This document shows positions 22,151 to 33,359 of a DNA stretch of 64,000 bases, piece by piece (the stretch's first letter is position 1; each line of letters opens with the position of its first letter). A model generated the notes under the pieces. It saw only the letters and a program-made list of their open reading frames with translations, was not told the DNA's origin and searched no databases. The DNA is from Globodera rostochiensis (taxonomy: Eukaryota > Nematoda > Chromadorea > Rhabditida > Heteroderidae), in assembly GCA_018350325.1 (NCBI GenBank), contig JAEVLN010000002.1:5997456-6061455 (forward strand), read 5' to 3'. The translations under genes and the position numbers were made by a program.

Positions 22151-23339
22151 TATCAGGTTTGTCAAGCCTAGCACTAACGTTTATTTGTCTGGTGAACAGC
22201 TTGGTGCGTGATGCAAATTTACAATTGCAAAAATGAAATAAAATGAGTATTTAAAATTTTGACATTATTTTATCTAAAAGCTTAAAATATTTAATAAATA
22301 AATGAATTGAAAGCAGACAGTGACCCCGAATTCATTAAAATTACAGAATTATTCTTTTGTCTTAATTAAGAACAAAACTTTATTCAATGCTTAACTAAAA
22401 TTAAAAAAAAGGTGCAAAATGGCATTAAATAGCTAAAAAATAAAACATTTAATAAAAAGATGCGTTACGACTAGTAAAAATTTGAATTTAATAATGATAA
22501 TATTATCTAAAATATTAGTATAACAAAAATTTGCAAGCAAAAAATAAAATAAAAGCATACCTTTATTGTTTAAATAATATCATTGCTTATGAAATTTTTC
22601 ATTTTTCAAAATTTCTATTCGTGGAATAATTAAGCATTTAAACCAGACTTTTTAAAATTTAATTTATTAAATACTATCATTATTTCAACCTAGTTTAAAA
22701 TAAATAATAAAAGCCACAAAATAATAACATAATATTTATAAAACACCAAAAATAACATAACAAATTGACCAGCATTCATAGAATTTAATTTGTTTAAAAT
22801 TTGATGAAAGAAAAAATGTAAGGGTGAAAGCAGAAGCCTTTTCATCATTACCAGCTGTATGACGCAAGAAATTTATTGATATATAACTGCTAAAATTACT
22901 AAAATTAAAAAGGTAGATTAAACATTTAGTTTATTTTGCACAACAATCACTAAATAATATGGCATACTCAATTTGTATGTGATTAAGAAGCCTACAATAA
23001 TTCTATCAATCAGCAGAAAAAATTTCATTAAACATCTGCTTGGTTCTCTGGATAAAATATTACATAAAAAACCAGAAGTTGCCAATTTAATTAATTGGTA
23101 AACAAAAAGTTTTCAAAAATTTTATCGCTTCTTCACAATTCCAATATACGTCCTCCTGACATTTAAACGAAATTTAAAAAATGCGATTTAATTTTTAAAC
23201 AATAAATTAATTTAATTATTTAAATCTTTAAAAAAGATTATTCTTGAACAAATTCAAATGATTTTAAAGTCTTACAAAAGATAATTTGGTAAATGTAATC
23301 ATTTATAAATGCTTCTGTGAAGAGGGAATTTAGGGCATA

Positions 23340-23495
23340 TCAGCTAGGATTGGCAATGTGTACGATTCCAACAAAGAGCACAAACCGAAACAAAAATTAC
23401 GGTTGGCAACGATTTAACTTTAGATAGTAAAGCGTATTTGAACCACTTAATCTTTGAGGTAGAGGCTGAAGAGACTACTAATACACTTTAAAATA
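23340..23495 (+). other. Coding-like island pair
   Basis: Overlapping open frames read NVYDSNKEHKPKQKLRLATI and NDLTLDSKAYLNHLIFEVEA. The second continues EETTNTL to TAA. The switch of frame suggests a frameshift or a splice site between them. Not identified. Confidence 0.3.
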
Positions 23496-24140
23496 AAAAC
23501 AACATGTCACACCAACACAAAGTAAAAATTTAACACAAAAACAAAATATTATATTTTGATTTTTATGTCAAAAAATTATTTTAACAATGATTGTTAAATT
23601 TGTGAGATTGTTACTAATCACGAAATGTTTATTTAGAGTGGTTAAAACATAAACAAAACAAACAAAATAACATTTTTCAACATGATTACTTTAAAAAATC
23701 ATAATTTAGTCTTAAGAATTAAATATAAACTGCTTGCTTTAAGTAAAAGCATGAAAGTAAAAGTGATTAATTAACCTTCAATTTATAAAATAATAAGTCA
23801 TCGATACAAGCTGAAAATCTGATCGGTTTGGCAGAGGAAATAAAAAGAACATAAAAATAATTTTTTTATGTTGTAGTAATTTTACAAAAAATTATAAAAC
23901 AAAAACATGAAATTCTGATTAAAAAACGCAAATGCTAAAACATCGAAAATTTGTATTCTGGCAACACTGGATTAATTGAATTAAATATTTTGCAAATTTA
24001 TGACTTAAAGTGAATGTTGAACTATAAAAAAAAATTATTCAATAAATATTCTGTTAACGTTTTCCAAATTCGTTTAAGTAATTTTAGGTTACTTTTTCTA
24101 ACATATCAAAAACAAAAATGCCGAAATTGCGTCTGTTCGG

Positions 24141-24458
24141 TCAGAAGTTGGGTTCTTTTGAAGTTTGTACAGCTTTATCGGAGCTTGACTTAGGCAAAAA
24201 ACAAAACCAATACTTGCTAACCTCCGTCTCCTGTACACTTTTATTTAATCGAAACCCCCGGCTTTGAGTCCATGCCCTTTTGGATCCGTTTACGGTTTCT
24301 GGCTTGGTTATCGGTCCGGGTTTTAACGCTTTGTGAAAGATCCTCGAGTGTGCCGTGCTATTTGCAAGATTTTTGGAAATTTTTTTAGCGAAAATTTTCA
24401 GCCAAAGTTTTTCGATTGTGTATGTAGAGGACAGTGCTGAACCTATAGGCTTCGACAT
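24141..24458 (-). CDS. Hypothetical 105-aa ORF at the skew switch
   Basis: A true ATG (24456-24458) opens 105 codons to a stop on the minus strand: MSKPIGSALSSTYTIEKLWL, then a Lys-rich segment, then LKPGPITKPETVNGSKRAWT. The length is unusual for this AT-rich surrounding and the block has about 40% GC. No domain, signal peptide or membrane segment is seen. It might instead be part of a transposon, since CCCGGACCGATAACC-like wording is repeat-like. Function unknown. Confidence 0.25.
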   Translation of the reverse strand: MSKPIGSALSSTYTIEKLWLKIFAKKISKNLANSTAHSRIFHKALKPGPITKPETVNGSKRAWTQSRGFRLNKSVQETEVSKYWFCFLPKSSSDKAVQTSKEPNF

Positions 24459-24665
24459 GCCTTGACAATGTTAAAGTTAAGCTAAGAGTTTATAACACGC
24501 AGTGTACTATAATTCATAGAAAATATGAATTGATGTAATTGATTTTTTTAAGATTCTGAGAGAAATATAAAATACGAAGCCGCGGGTAAGGGCCAAACAC
24601 AGGGGGGCACACGCCATATTCGCCAGAGCACCTCACTTGTGATGGCGGACTCAGGCACAAACAGT
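24459..24665. other. Skew switch point with GC-normal island
   Basis: At about 24.5-24.66 kb the + strand changes from A-rich to T-rich. The island at 24,575-24,660 contains CCGCGGGTAAGGGCC and GTGATGGCGGACTCAGGCAC and is open in more than one frame on both strands. Confidence 0.45.
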
Positions 24666-26175
24666 ATTTTCTGTTTAATGTTACGAATTATTATTATAAT
24701 GTTAATTTATTTTATCATTTTGCCTTCATTTGACGGTTTTAAATTTTAATTGTTAAATAAAGTTTATCATGCCTGTGCGTATGTAATTCAAAGTTTTTTC
24801 TGCATTATGCATATAATAAATAATAGTGCAAATAATATTTTTCCTTTGCCTTAACTTTGGGATATGCTTTTAACTGATTCACTCATTAAGAAGCCTAAAG
24901 AATTTATGAATATGATAATGCCTTTATTTTAATGCCGAAAAGTTAAGTTAAACTTTATTTATTTTGTTATAAAAACTGTAATTTTTTTCGCTTTAAAAGA
25001 AGAAACCGCGTACAATTTGTTAATATTAATTCTTTTCAGTTTAATTTTTTTATAGAAATTAATATCATAGTATTTTTGGTAGTTTATTTTAGTAAAACAT
25101 TACATGAATCGGTGCAGAGTTTTTTGAACAAATTCTGCAGAAAAAAATTTTTTCATGTATATAAATTTTATTATTTTTCAATAATTTAATTTTGTTGTTG
25201 TAATTGTTGGTGCGACTGAGTTTTTCTTGAAGACGTGTCTTGCCGAGTCAGATGCATTGTAAAACCCTGTTCAACATTTATTTTTGATTATTTAATTGCA
25301 AAATTTAACTAATTATTTATTTTATCCAGAGTGTTTTGCCGTATTTTTACGCCTTGGTCGTTTATAATATCTCTGCTTCATTTAATCTTTCCCATGTAGT
25401 TATTAATTTTCGTTTGATATTTCTAAAATTTGCTATAATTTTGGGTAGGTCTAATATTTTTTTGTTGTAATTTAAATTTAAATATTTTAGTGTTGTTTTG
25501 ATATAATTTCTTGTTATTTAATCTATTCTACCAAATTTTTGTATACTTATTTAATGAGTAATAACTTTATTTAATCAGTAGAGTTATGCCTGGAAAGGTT
25601 ATCATAAATCAGTTTGTCCAATGAGCACTGAAATCCTATCAAAATTTATTCAAATTTAACATCTTTTATTCGTCATTTTTTTTGTAGAATGTCTTTTTAA
25701 CAACAAATTCAATTATCTATTTTTAGTATTAAATTAAGTGATGTTTTATCGGATTACAAATCATATTTATTAAACTTTATATCAGTTTGGGTTTGAACTG
25801 AGGCAATGCCCGCACCGGCTCGCATGTTTGTTGTTGTATATTGACATTTCTTTTTTAGGGTATGTTATCACATTCAGTTCTGCTTCTGCTTTATTTTGAA
25901 TAATATTACATATTTGACTGTTATTTTGTTTTATTTATTTTTTCTTAAAATGTGTTGGTGGAATTTTGCTGTACCCTCTTTTGGGGTGTTTTTAACTTTT
26001 TTATAAAAATTTAAGTTACGATATGCCTTAAAAGCTAAAATAATGTTTGGAATGTTATTATAAAGTAATAACAATTCTGGTTTTTGTTTAAATTTAATTA
26101 TGTTTATTTGTATTTTTTGAATATGATTTTTTAAAATGTTAATATTGTTGTATTTATTGCTCCTCCAAAAAATAC

Positions 26176-26228
26176 AACAGCCGTTTTTCCTACTCCTGGA
26201 TGCCCTATCAATAATGGATTATTGCTTA
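26176..26228 (-). pseudogene. Clp/HSP100-type AAA+ P-loop exon (fragment)
   Basis: The minus strand reads NNPLLIGHPGVGKTAV in one frame, preceded by KLIS. This is the Walker A region of Clp/HSP100 ATPases, whose usual wording is NNPVLIGEPGVGKTA. GHPGVGKT satisfies the GxxxxGKT rule. The segment ends at GTT followed by GTATTT, a splice donor, and begins after TAAG, a possible acceptor, giving an exon of 49 nt. The following residues of the family (EGLA...) are not encoded next to it, so it is either a tiny exon or a broken relic. No other Clp segment was recognised within a few kb. Family identity is strong; gene integrity is unknown. Confidence 0.6.
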
Positions 26229-26704
26229 TTAATTTTTGATGTTTCCACATTTAATGATAATTTGTTTTTAAACGTTTTTTAAAAAACCCAATTTTCTGCT
26301 AAAGTCCACTCTCATTTTCTTCGAGTGGCAAATATGGCGCTGACTTCTATTTCTAAGTATTAGAATTTATAATTTACTGTTGGCAAAGCTTTCGAAACAT
26401 TGGATGAAACAATTAAGATTAAATAATAGTTTTTTAATTCGTTTAAAAAATTTGACGAATTATAGGTTTTCTATTGCTATTATTGTCATATTCCTCTTCT
26501 TCAGCCTCATTTAAATATAAATGTGTATAAAAAGAATTATAAATAGATAAAATTCAGCGTTTGAGTAATGTTCTTAGTTTTTTTATTTTTAGACCAAAAA
26601 ACTTAGATTTAGAAGTTCTTTGATTAATCTGATTTATTTTATTTTTATATATTTTAGTGGAAAGTTTTATATATTTATATATAACATTTCGCTCTCCTGC
26701 ATTT

Positions 26705-26765
26705 AGTTATCATTTTTGCCGAGGGCAGGGCTTCTTTAAACAAATGACAGCAAGGCGTTATTTCG
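26705..26765 (-). other. Coding-like island, Cys-containing
   Basis: Open frame with QSAEITPCCHLFKEALPSAK followed by MITKCRRAKC. PCCHLF recalls the centre of a RING (PCGHxF), but the next Cys is Lys, so this is weak. Confidence 0.25.
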
Positions 26766-27034
26766 GCTGATTGTATTTTTATTTACCTACTCTATTAAAA
26801 TCGTAAGCAATCAGCGTTTGATTTTTATAAGTGACAAAATTGGTCATAACGTTTTTTGTTGCATTTTTATCAATTTTTCCATTCTCGTAACATAAACATT
26901 ATTATATCTTTGTTTTTAACAATGTTTGAATAATAATTATTTGTACTGATTTTTGATTATTATTTTTTTACTTAATTTGTGATGATATTTTAAAAAATTA
27001 TATATTTAATTAGCCTTTTACTCAATAAATTTGT

Positions 27035-27180
27035 CCTATTCCGCCAACAATTGGTCCTGTGCTGATAGCAAATTCTCGGTAATAGCGTCATGTATATGTA
27101 TAATGGGATTTGCAACATTACACAAAGGCTCCTTTTCTCGCGTTCTGCGAGCCACATTCTGCTCCAATTCACGCAATTTG
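27035..27180 (-). other. Coding-like island, charged helical segment
   Basis: Open frame KLRELEQNVARRTREKEPLC continuing NVANPIIHIHDAITENLLSA and QDQLLAE to TAG. A related but shorter island lies at 28,385-28,420, where only the sequence around GTTGGCGGAAT is kept, so the flanking intron-like DNA has been duplicated. Confidence 0.35.
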
Positions 27181-27824
27181 CTTGTTTAATAAGTAATGCA
27201 GTAGATGTATACAGATAAGTAATATTTTATTCAATGTACATTTTTGTTTGTTTTAGGTATTAGATGATTTTTTACCGATTGTCTTTATCATTTAATAATG
27301 TTGTTGGTGTCTCGATGTATTAAAGAATATTTTGATTCAGTTAAAATTAATTACTTTGTTTATAACAGTGTCTGAATAATTTTATGTTTATTAATGAGAA
27401 TGTGCCCACAAATAAGTTTAATATTTTTTTTGTTCGTTATTTTTTAAATTTGCTTGGGTTTTCGAAACATATTAATTTTATGGATGGCTATTTTATTTAT
27501 AATAATTTTTACTGTTGCCTAGTTTTTGCAAAGTTAAACATCAACAAATAAAGTTTTTGTAAAATTGTCTTGGAAATTAAGTTTTTTTTGATATTATACA
27601 CACGTTCATCAAACCGTGTAGCTTAATAATTTATTTTACATTTTTTTATTCTAATAAAGTATAGAATTTTTAAATCGTAAGCTCGGAAGTACAGTAATTG
27701 AAGTTTGCACATTTTTGCTAGAAAAATTTAAAAAGCAGGAATTTAGCAAGAATTCGCTTCAAAAAGTTACCATAATTTAAATTTTAGTTCCAAATCTTTT
27801 AACAAATCGAGCCAAAATTTCAAA

Positions 27825-27862
27825 TTTTTTCGGCGGCGCCTGTCGGCACCGCCGACCTCCCC
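27825..27862 (-). repeat. Hairpin repeat copy
   Basis: The minus strand reads GTCGGCGGTGCCGACAGGCG then CCGCCGAAAAAATTTG, the same order as at 58,290. Confidence 0.65.
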
Positions 27863-28824
27863 GCTTCCAAACATTCTGAAAAAACAAAAAAACGGACAAA
27901 ATTAAGTATAAATTACGGATATATTTTTTTGCAAAAATAAACAATATCATTCTAATTTTGGCAATAAGTTTTTGTAATTGAATATTTTGACCAATAAACG
28001 GCTTTTAATCAAAAATCCTAAAATTTAATTTTATTTAAATTTAATAGCACATAGGTATTCAATATATTATATTAAATTGTTAAATGTAATTATTTTGCAG
28101 TTTCTATATTCATTTTTTATTAACAAAAATATTTTGTGGTTGAGAGTTAGAGTCACGATGTATTAATGAATATTTTGATTAAGCTCGTAACTTTTTAATT
28201 TCAATTTTTAATATTTTTGTTTTTAACAATGTTTGAATAATAATTATTTGTTTACTACTGATTTTGGATATATTTACAAGTTCGCCACGCTACGCATATC
28301 TTGTCTTGAATATTATTATTTTTACTTAATTTGTGATAATATTTAAAAAATTATATATTTAATTAGGCTTTTAATCAATAAATTTGTCCCATTCCGCCAA
28401 CAATTATCCATGCTCCTTTTTTTTTTTTTAAATTTCGTTGGTTGGATTTTTTTGTTTCGTTTAGGTATTAGATAATTTTTTCAGATTCTCTATTATAGTA
28501 TCGTCATTTTCTTTATCATCATCACTTCAATAAGAAAAGTTTATATTGAAAATTTGCATTAAATAAATATTGTTTCTTTTGTCACTCTTTTTTCAGATTT
28601 TTAGAAAGTCAAAGTGATCGGTGACATAGTCGACTTAGTAGACATCCGAGTTGTGTTTGTTTTGAATTTGAATTGAATATATTAAAATCCAAAATTTATT
28701 TTATTTGTTTAAATTTAATAACACATAATCAATCTATTCTTTAAAAATCTTATTTTTTGTCGTTTCCATATTTATTTTTATATTTTTTTATAATACAAAA
28801 AAATTTGTGGTTGAGATTTAAAGG

Positions 28825-28945
28825 CTGCTCATCCTCGTCCACGCGGCAGCATTAAATTCCAGCACTCTTTACATTTGAAGACAAAGTCTTTGCTTACGGT
28901 GTCCGGCTTATTGTCTGTACACCAACCAAACTCTAACGAGTCAAG
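28825..28945 (-). other. Coding-like island with CxxC motif
   Basis: Open frame DSLEFGWCTDNKPDTVSKDF continuing VFKCKECWNLMLPRGRG to TGA. Three Cys, two as CKEC, may be half of a zinc site. No family recognised. Confidence 0.35.
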
Positions 28946-31069
28946 ATTAGTTATGAATATGTTGATTAATATCCTTTTTCAAATTTTAATATTTTTGTTA
29001 TAACAATGATTAAATAATTATTTGTTTACTAATGAATTAAGAATGCGAGCAAATAAGTTTAATTTATCTCGCATTATTTATAAAATTTTGGTTGGCTTTA
29101 GAGGAGAAATTATACATTTTACGGATGCTACTTTTACTTGAAGGAATCTTTTTAATGAGAGATAATTCGGGCAAGCAATATATTACATTTTTTTAATAAA
29201 AATCTGATTTTAATTTTCTATGTTTAAAGAACTATCAATCCATTTAATAAAAAAAAATTGTTAACATGTAATAAGGGTGCAGTTTCTATATTTATTTTGT
29301 TTTTTTTTATAAAACAAAAATATTTTATGGAACTTCTTATAATTAAGCATTTGATTTAAAGTTATATTTAATATGTTGTTCTCGATGTATTAAATAATTT
29401 TTGATTTAGTTAAATTAATATCTTTGTTTATAACAGTGTCAGAATATTATTATGTTTATTAATGAGGATGGGCCCATAAATAAGTTTAATATTTTTTTTG
29501 TATCGTTATTTTTTAAATTTTGCTTGGCTTTTCGAAACAAATTAAATTTATAGGTGGCTAATTTCATTTATAGTAATTTTTAATGATGCTTTGTTTTTGT
29601 AAATTTAAACAAATATATTTGTTTAGCTTAAATTTAAATTTGATTTTCTGATTTTATTAATTCGCGCAAACTTCCCGCATGTAGTTTGACCAAGTACGAA
29701 ACCGCATTTTTCTTCCCAACCCCTTTTCATTATCTTTTGCAAACTAATATTGATATATACGTTCAGTTCTTTTTTTAAATTAAGGAAAATTATATTCAAA
29801 TTGGATAATTTATGAATTTATGTTTATTAACATTAATAAAACCTTATTATACTTGCATTTTGTTATTCATTTGTATCTCTTTTTTTCTATGAAATCAGGA
29901 GCTGCTAAGAGCTTTAAATTACGATTAAAAAAAATATATTAGCATATAAATTGAAATAATTTCACAAATTTTATCATTACTTAAAACATTTCGTTTTATT
30001 GTAAAAATGCAGTTTGATAAATATTCGATATGAATAATTTTTAGTTAATAATTTTCTTTAAAAAAAATTCAAATATGTAAAGCATTTTAAATTGTTGAAT
30101 ATAATAAATTAATTCCTTGTTGTATATTTTTAGTTTACTTCATCAATTAAAGATAAGGGCAAATGCTCTTGTATTTGGACTTATAATTGATTTTTAATTT
30201 ATTAGGTCGTAAACACTGATTATTTATTGGTTAGATTTTAATAGGTATTTCCAATTTCAAGTTTTATGGCACCATTTAAGAGTGCATCCAACATGACAGG
30301 TATTAGTTTTACAGAATCGGACTATGATTCTTGATGAGCTTATTTATTTTGGAATTATAACTGTAATTTATTTGAAATTTATATTTATTTCTTCGTTTCT
30401 TTTAATTTTGTAATGTTTAGGAAATAAATTGACAACGTCTTCTTCCACACTGGCCACTCGTGAAAAATTAAATTTTGCTTTTTTTTAGATTTTTGTTATA
30501 AAAATCAGAAGTTTTAACTAAATAATAAATAAATATAATATATTTTTATTTTATTAAATTGTTTATTGGTTAGATATTAATAGGTAGTACTGACACGACT
30601 GCCTTTCGCGTTCCGACCAGAATGTTATAGCAACGCTTTGCTGAATCACTCACTATATAAGGCGTCTATCACAGAGTGACCACTTTTGGAAAATTAAATC
30701 TTTTTATAATTTTTGTTATTAAAATCAGAAGTTTTAACTGAAATAAAATATAAACATACTTAATTTTAATTTTATTAACTTGCATTTATTAATTATTGGT
30801 TAGATATTAATAGATATAATTTTCTAAATTAAAGTTCTAATTTAACGTGAAGAAATTATTTAAATTGTGTTTTATGATTTTTTTGCTTTTAATATTTGTA
30901 TTTTATAACTTATTATTTTTACTTTAGATAATGGATTTTCATAGGTAACAAGAAAATTTAAGGTTCGCGTGGGGTTTATTGTAAATGTCTCTGTCCTTAG
31001 TAAACGTAAATTGTTGCGGTAGTCTTTTTTTAATGATGGCTATGCTTTAAATGAATGCATGATGGTTCT

Positions 31070-31150
31070 TTGTCCTTGCACTTCAGGATCCCTTCTTGAT
31101 GCGATAAGGATACAATTTCCCGGTATTATTTGTGGCCGCTTTTAACAATT
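31070..31150 (-). other. Coding-like island
   Basis: Open frame KRPQIIPGNCILIASRRDPE continuing VQGQRTIMHSFKA to TAG. Not identified. Confidence 0.3.
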
Positions 31151-31659
31151 TACAAGATAATTGTAAAATTTAAAACAATTTTATTCTAAATTATCGACAT
31201 AAAGCACATTTAGAACTTTTCACATTCTCGGTATTAGGACATAATTAATATTGTTTATCTGTGTCATTAGTGAACATCTTCGATGTTGTCTTTATGGTCG
31301 ATAGTTTTAATGACTAGTTTTATTAATTTTAATTATATTATTTAATAGTTTTTATTAATGTTGGGTTAAAAATTCGATTGCGTAATTCCGCATTGTTACA
31401 TATTATTGTGTATACTTTTGTAATTAGTAATTTTAATGAAAGTTTTTTAGTTGTTTTGGAGGAAAAAATATTATAATAAAGTAAACAATTTTTTTCATCA
31501 AAAGTATAAAAAATATATTAAGTTATTTTAATCTTCTAGCAATAAAAACTTTTTCCTACAGAACACTGCTAAATTGATGAATACTTGCAACTGCAGCACT
31601 CATTATAATATATTATTCAATTGTTAATTTAATATATTTTTTTGTAAAAAGCGAGAGCC

Positions 31660-31775
31660 CCTCTTTTTCTTCATCCGGTGTCAGTGTCAAGGTCTGACGC
31701 GTCTTCCAGCTTTGCCCGCACATGTCGTTGAGACAAACGCATCCGTAGGCCAAAGTACATTTTATTATCGAACGG
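31660..31775 (-). other. Coding-like island, Cys-rich
   Basis: One open frame reads KCTLAYGCVCLNDMCGQSWK then TRQTLTLTPDEEKEGLSLF. A second open frame (YFGLRMRLSQRHVRAKLEDA) ends at TGA. The first is the longer. Confidence 0.3.
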
Positions 31776-32060
31776 GTATTCTACATTCTTTCTTCTCTTT
31801 TAAAACTTTTTTTTTACTTAATTCATTGTAATATGCTTAATAAATTTGGTTTATATGTAACAGAAATTTTTTGTTTTGAGCCTGTCTCGATTCCATTTAG
31901 TGAAATTTTTCCGTCTCTTAAATTTATAAATTAACTATTCATTTATCTTCTTAATTTTAACATATTAATTGACTCTCAACTTGTAAATATTAGATTTACT
32001 TTTATATTTCATTGTAAGCTTTTGAAAGTGGTACCAGTAAGTATTATCAGACCTTAAACG

Positions 32061-32078
32061 AACTTGGGTAATTAAAAC
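32061..32078 (-). other. SL1-like sequence (spliced-leader relic candidate)
   Basis: The minus strand contains TTTAATTACCCAAGTT, which equals 16 consecutive bases of the conserved nematode SL1 leader as I know it, preceded by GT and followed by CGTTTAAG/GTCTGA. In an SL RNA gene the leader would be followed by a donor GT, stem-loops and an Sm site; AAG/GTCTGA may serve as a donor, but I see no convincing Sm site. It could be a decayed SL RNA gene or the 5' end of a retrocopied trans-spliced mRNA. Confidence 0.4.
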
Positions 32079-32147
32079 TTTGTTATGATTTCCTTGTTTT
32101 ATTGAATTTTGATTAAAAATAATGTATGGAAAAGCCGATATGACGTC

Positions 32148-32215
32148 ACCGGAGGCTGCTGTAGGGCTCCGGCGCCCGGCACCAACTTGCGCAACAATTG
32201 CCTGAACATTGAAAG
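32148..32215 (-). other. Coding-like island
   Basis: Open frame MFRQLLRKLVPGAGALQQPP continuing VTSYRLFHT. An alternative frame (AIVAQVGAGRRSPTAAS) follows an acceptor-like TTCAG. Undecided. Confidence 0.3.
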
Positions 32216-32749
32216 AAATGTGATTTTATCTGGAAAGTTTTAACTTTCTAAAAAAATAAAAAAATTTTTGTACCGAAAGCCCCTCCCCAAGCGTATAAGC
32301 CTAGGCCTCAGTATTCTTGACTTTTTCGGTCCTTAAGTGAAGGATGCCTGTAGCATTGTAAGATTGAGATATTTTGAATTGAATATTTTAAGATGATTAA
32401 TTTTTTTATTATTATAATTAAATTTACGCAATGAACAGTTAGTCAGGGTTTGAGTGGAATTAGCGGATGAGATCCTTTAAATAATTAGATTTTTTGTTGA
32501 TTTATCCGCTTGACCAGTAATCTAATAATTTGTTTATTCATTACAATTCAAATGATTAAATATTTTAATCTTTGTTTTAAGTTTCTCATTAGTAATGCAT
32601 CGATTTACTGATAATTGTTTTTCAGCAAATTTTTTTATCATTTAATTTTGCTAATATATCTTTTGTTGCTTTACATTCTCAACAATTAATCTTTATCAGT
32701 TTGTTCCAAACCCTTTAATTTAAATTAATTCCATTGACATAAGGCATGT

Positions 32750-33000
32750 GAGCCGAATTTGTAAAAAATTTCAGCGGAAACCACCCTGAAGAAAGTTATG
32801 GCCCCTCAAATTTGACCAAAACCCGTTTACCTCCTGCAAACTTTGCACTCTGCTGGAGTTGTTCAAGCATATGATGAGGAATTTCATTGCCCAGTAATGC
32901 ATCCAAAACCGCGTTTATTCCTGTTGTTTCCGTGAAGGAACACGCCATTTGCGTCAGAGGACAAGACCCATGAATTCATTCCCTCAAATCCTAAAACTCA
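32750..33000 (-). other. Longest coding-like island of domain 2
   Basis: A frame of more than 60 codons reads SCPLTQMACSFTETTGINAV, LDALLGNEIPHHMLEQLQQS and AKFAGGKRVLVKFEGP to TAA. A donor GTAAAC follows AAGTTTGCAGGAG, so the exon may end there. A second frame with its own ATG (MNSWVLSSDANGVFLHGNNR) overlaps its first half. Not identified. Confidence 0.4.
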
Positions 33001-33359
33001 TGCGCTTTTTCTTATTTTGGCATTAAAGAATGTTATATTTCGCGATTTTTATAAGTTTATGAGCTAGAATATCTATATATTTACAGTGATAACTAATTAT
33101 TATACATTTTTATACTTTTTTTGTGCTTAACGTTGTCAGATGCGCCAGTTTTCTTGAATTTTCACATCATTCATGCTTTGAATATAAAACCAAAAATGTT
33201 CTGCAATTGATTTATATATTTACCAATGTTATTTTTAAATTGTGAAATTTATATAGAGAGTATTTTGATGCTTTTTCAATAATTTTAACATTTCAATTAA
33301 GGAGTTATTCATTTTTTGTTTGAGTTAGATTATCCTTTATCAACAAGAATTTAAGTTTT

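Larger units (their letters stand above)
15083..24120. other. AT-rich domain 1, A-rich on the + strand
   Basis: About 9 kb of very AT-rich sequence with A well above T on the + strand (for example 32 A and 15 T in 17,161-17,220). No long ORFs. Islands of normal composition appear at about 16,445-16,610, 17,745-17,785, 18,232-18,290, 20,104-20,290, 20,505-20,545, 22,840-22,880 and 23,340-23,490; several have open frames on the + strand. A separate GC-rich block lies at 21,945-22,150. No RNA gene was recognised. Confidence 0.6.
27300..29625 (+). repeat. Direct duplication inside the AT-rich domain (27,300-27,545 and 29,375-29,625)
   Basis: Both copies share TCTCGATGTATTAAA, TTTATAACAGTGTC, ATGTTTATTAATGAG and AAATAAGTTTAATATTTTTT in order, about 2.07 kb apart. 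A second pair, 26,935-27,060 and 28,290-28,405, shares TTACTTAATTTGTGAT and TTCCGCCAACAATT. Confidence 0.7.

Noticed and set aside
15083..24120. Mitochondrial or endosymbiont DNA as the source of the AT-rich domain
   Set aside because: No mitochondrial gene, rRNA or tRNA was recognised, no long bacterial ORFs are present, and the same DNA contains eukaryotic-style transposons and splice-like borders.
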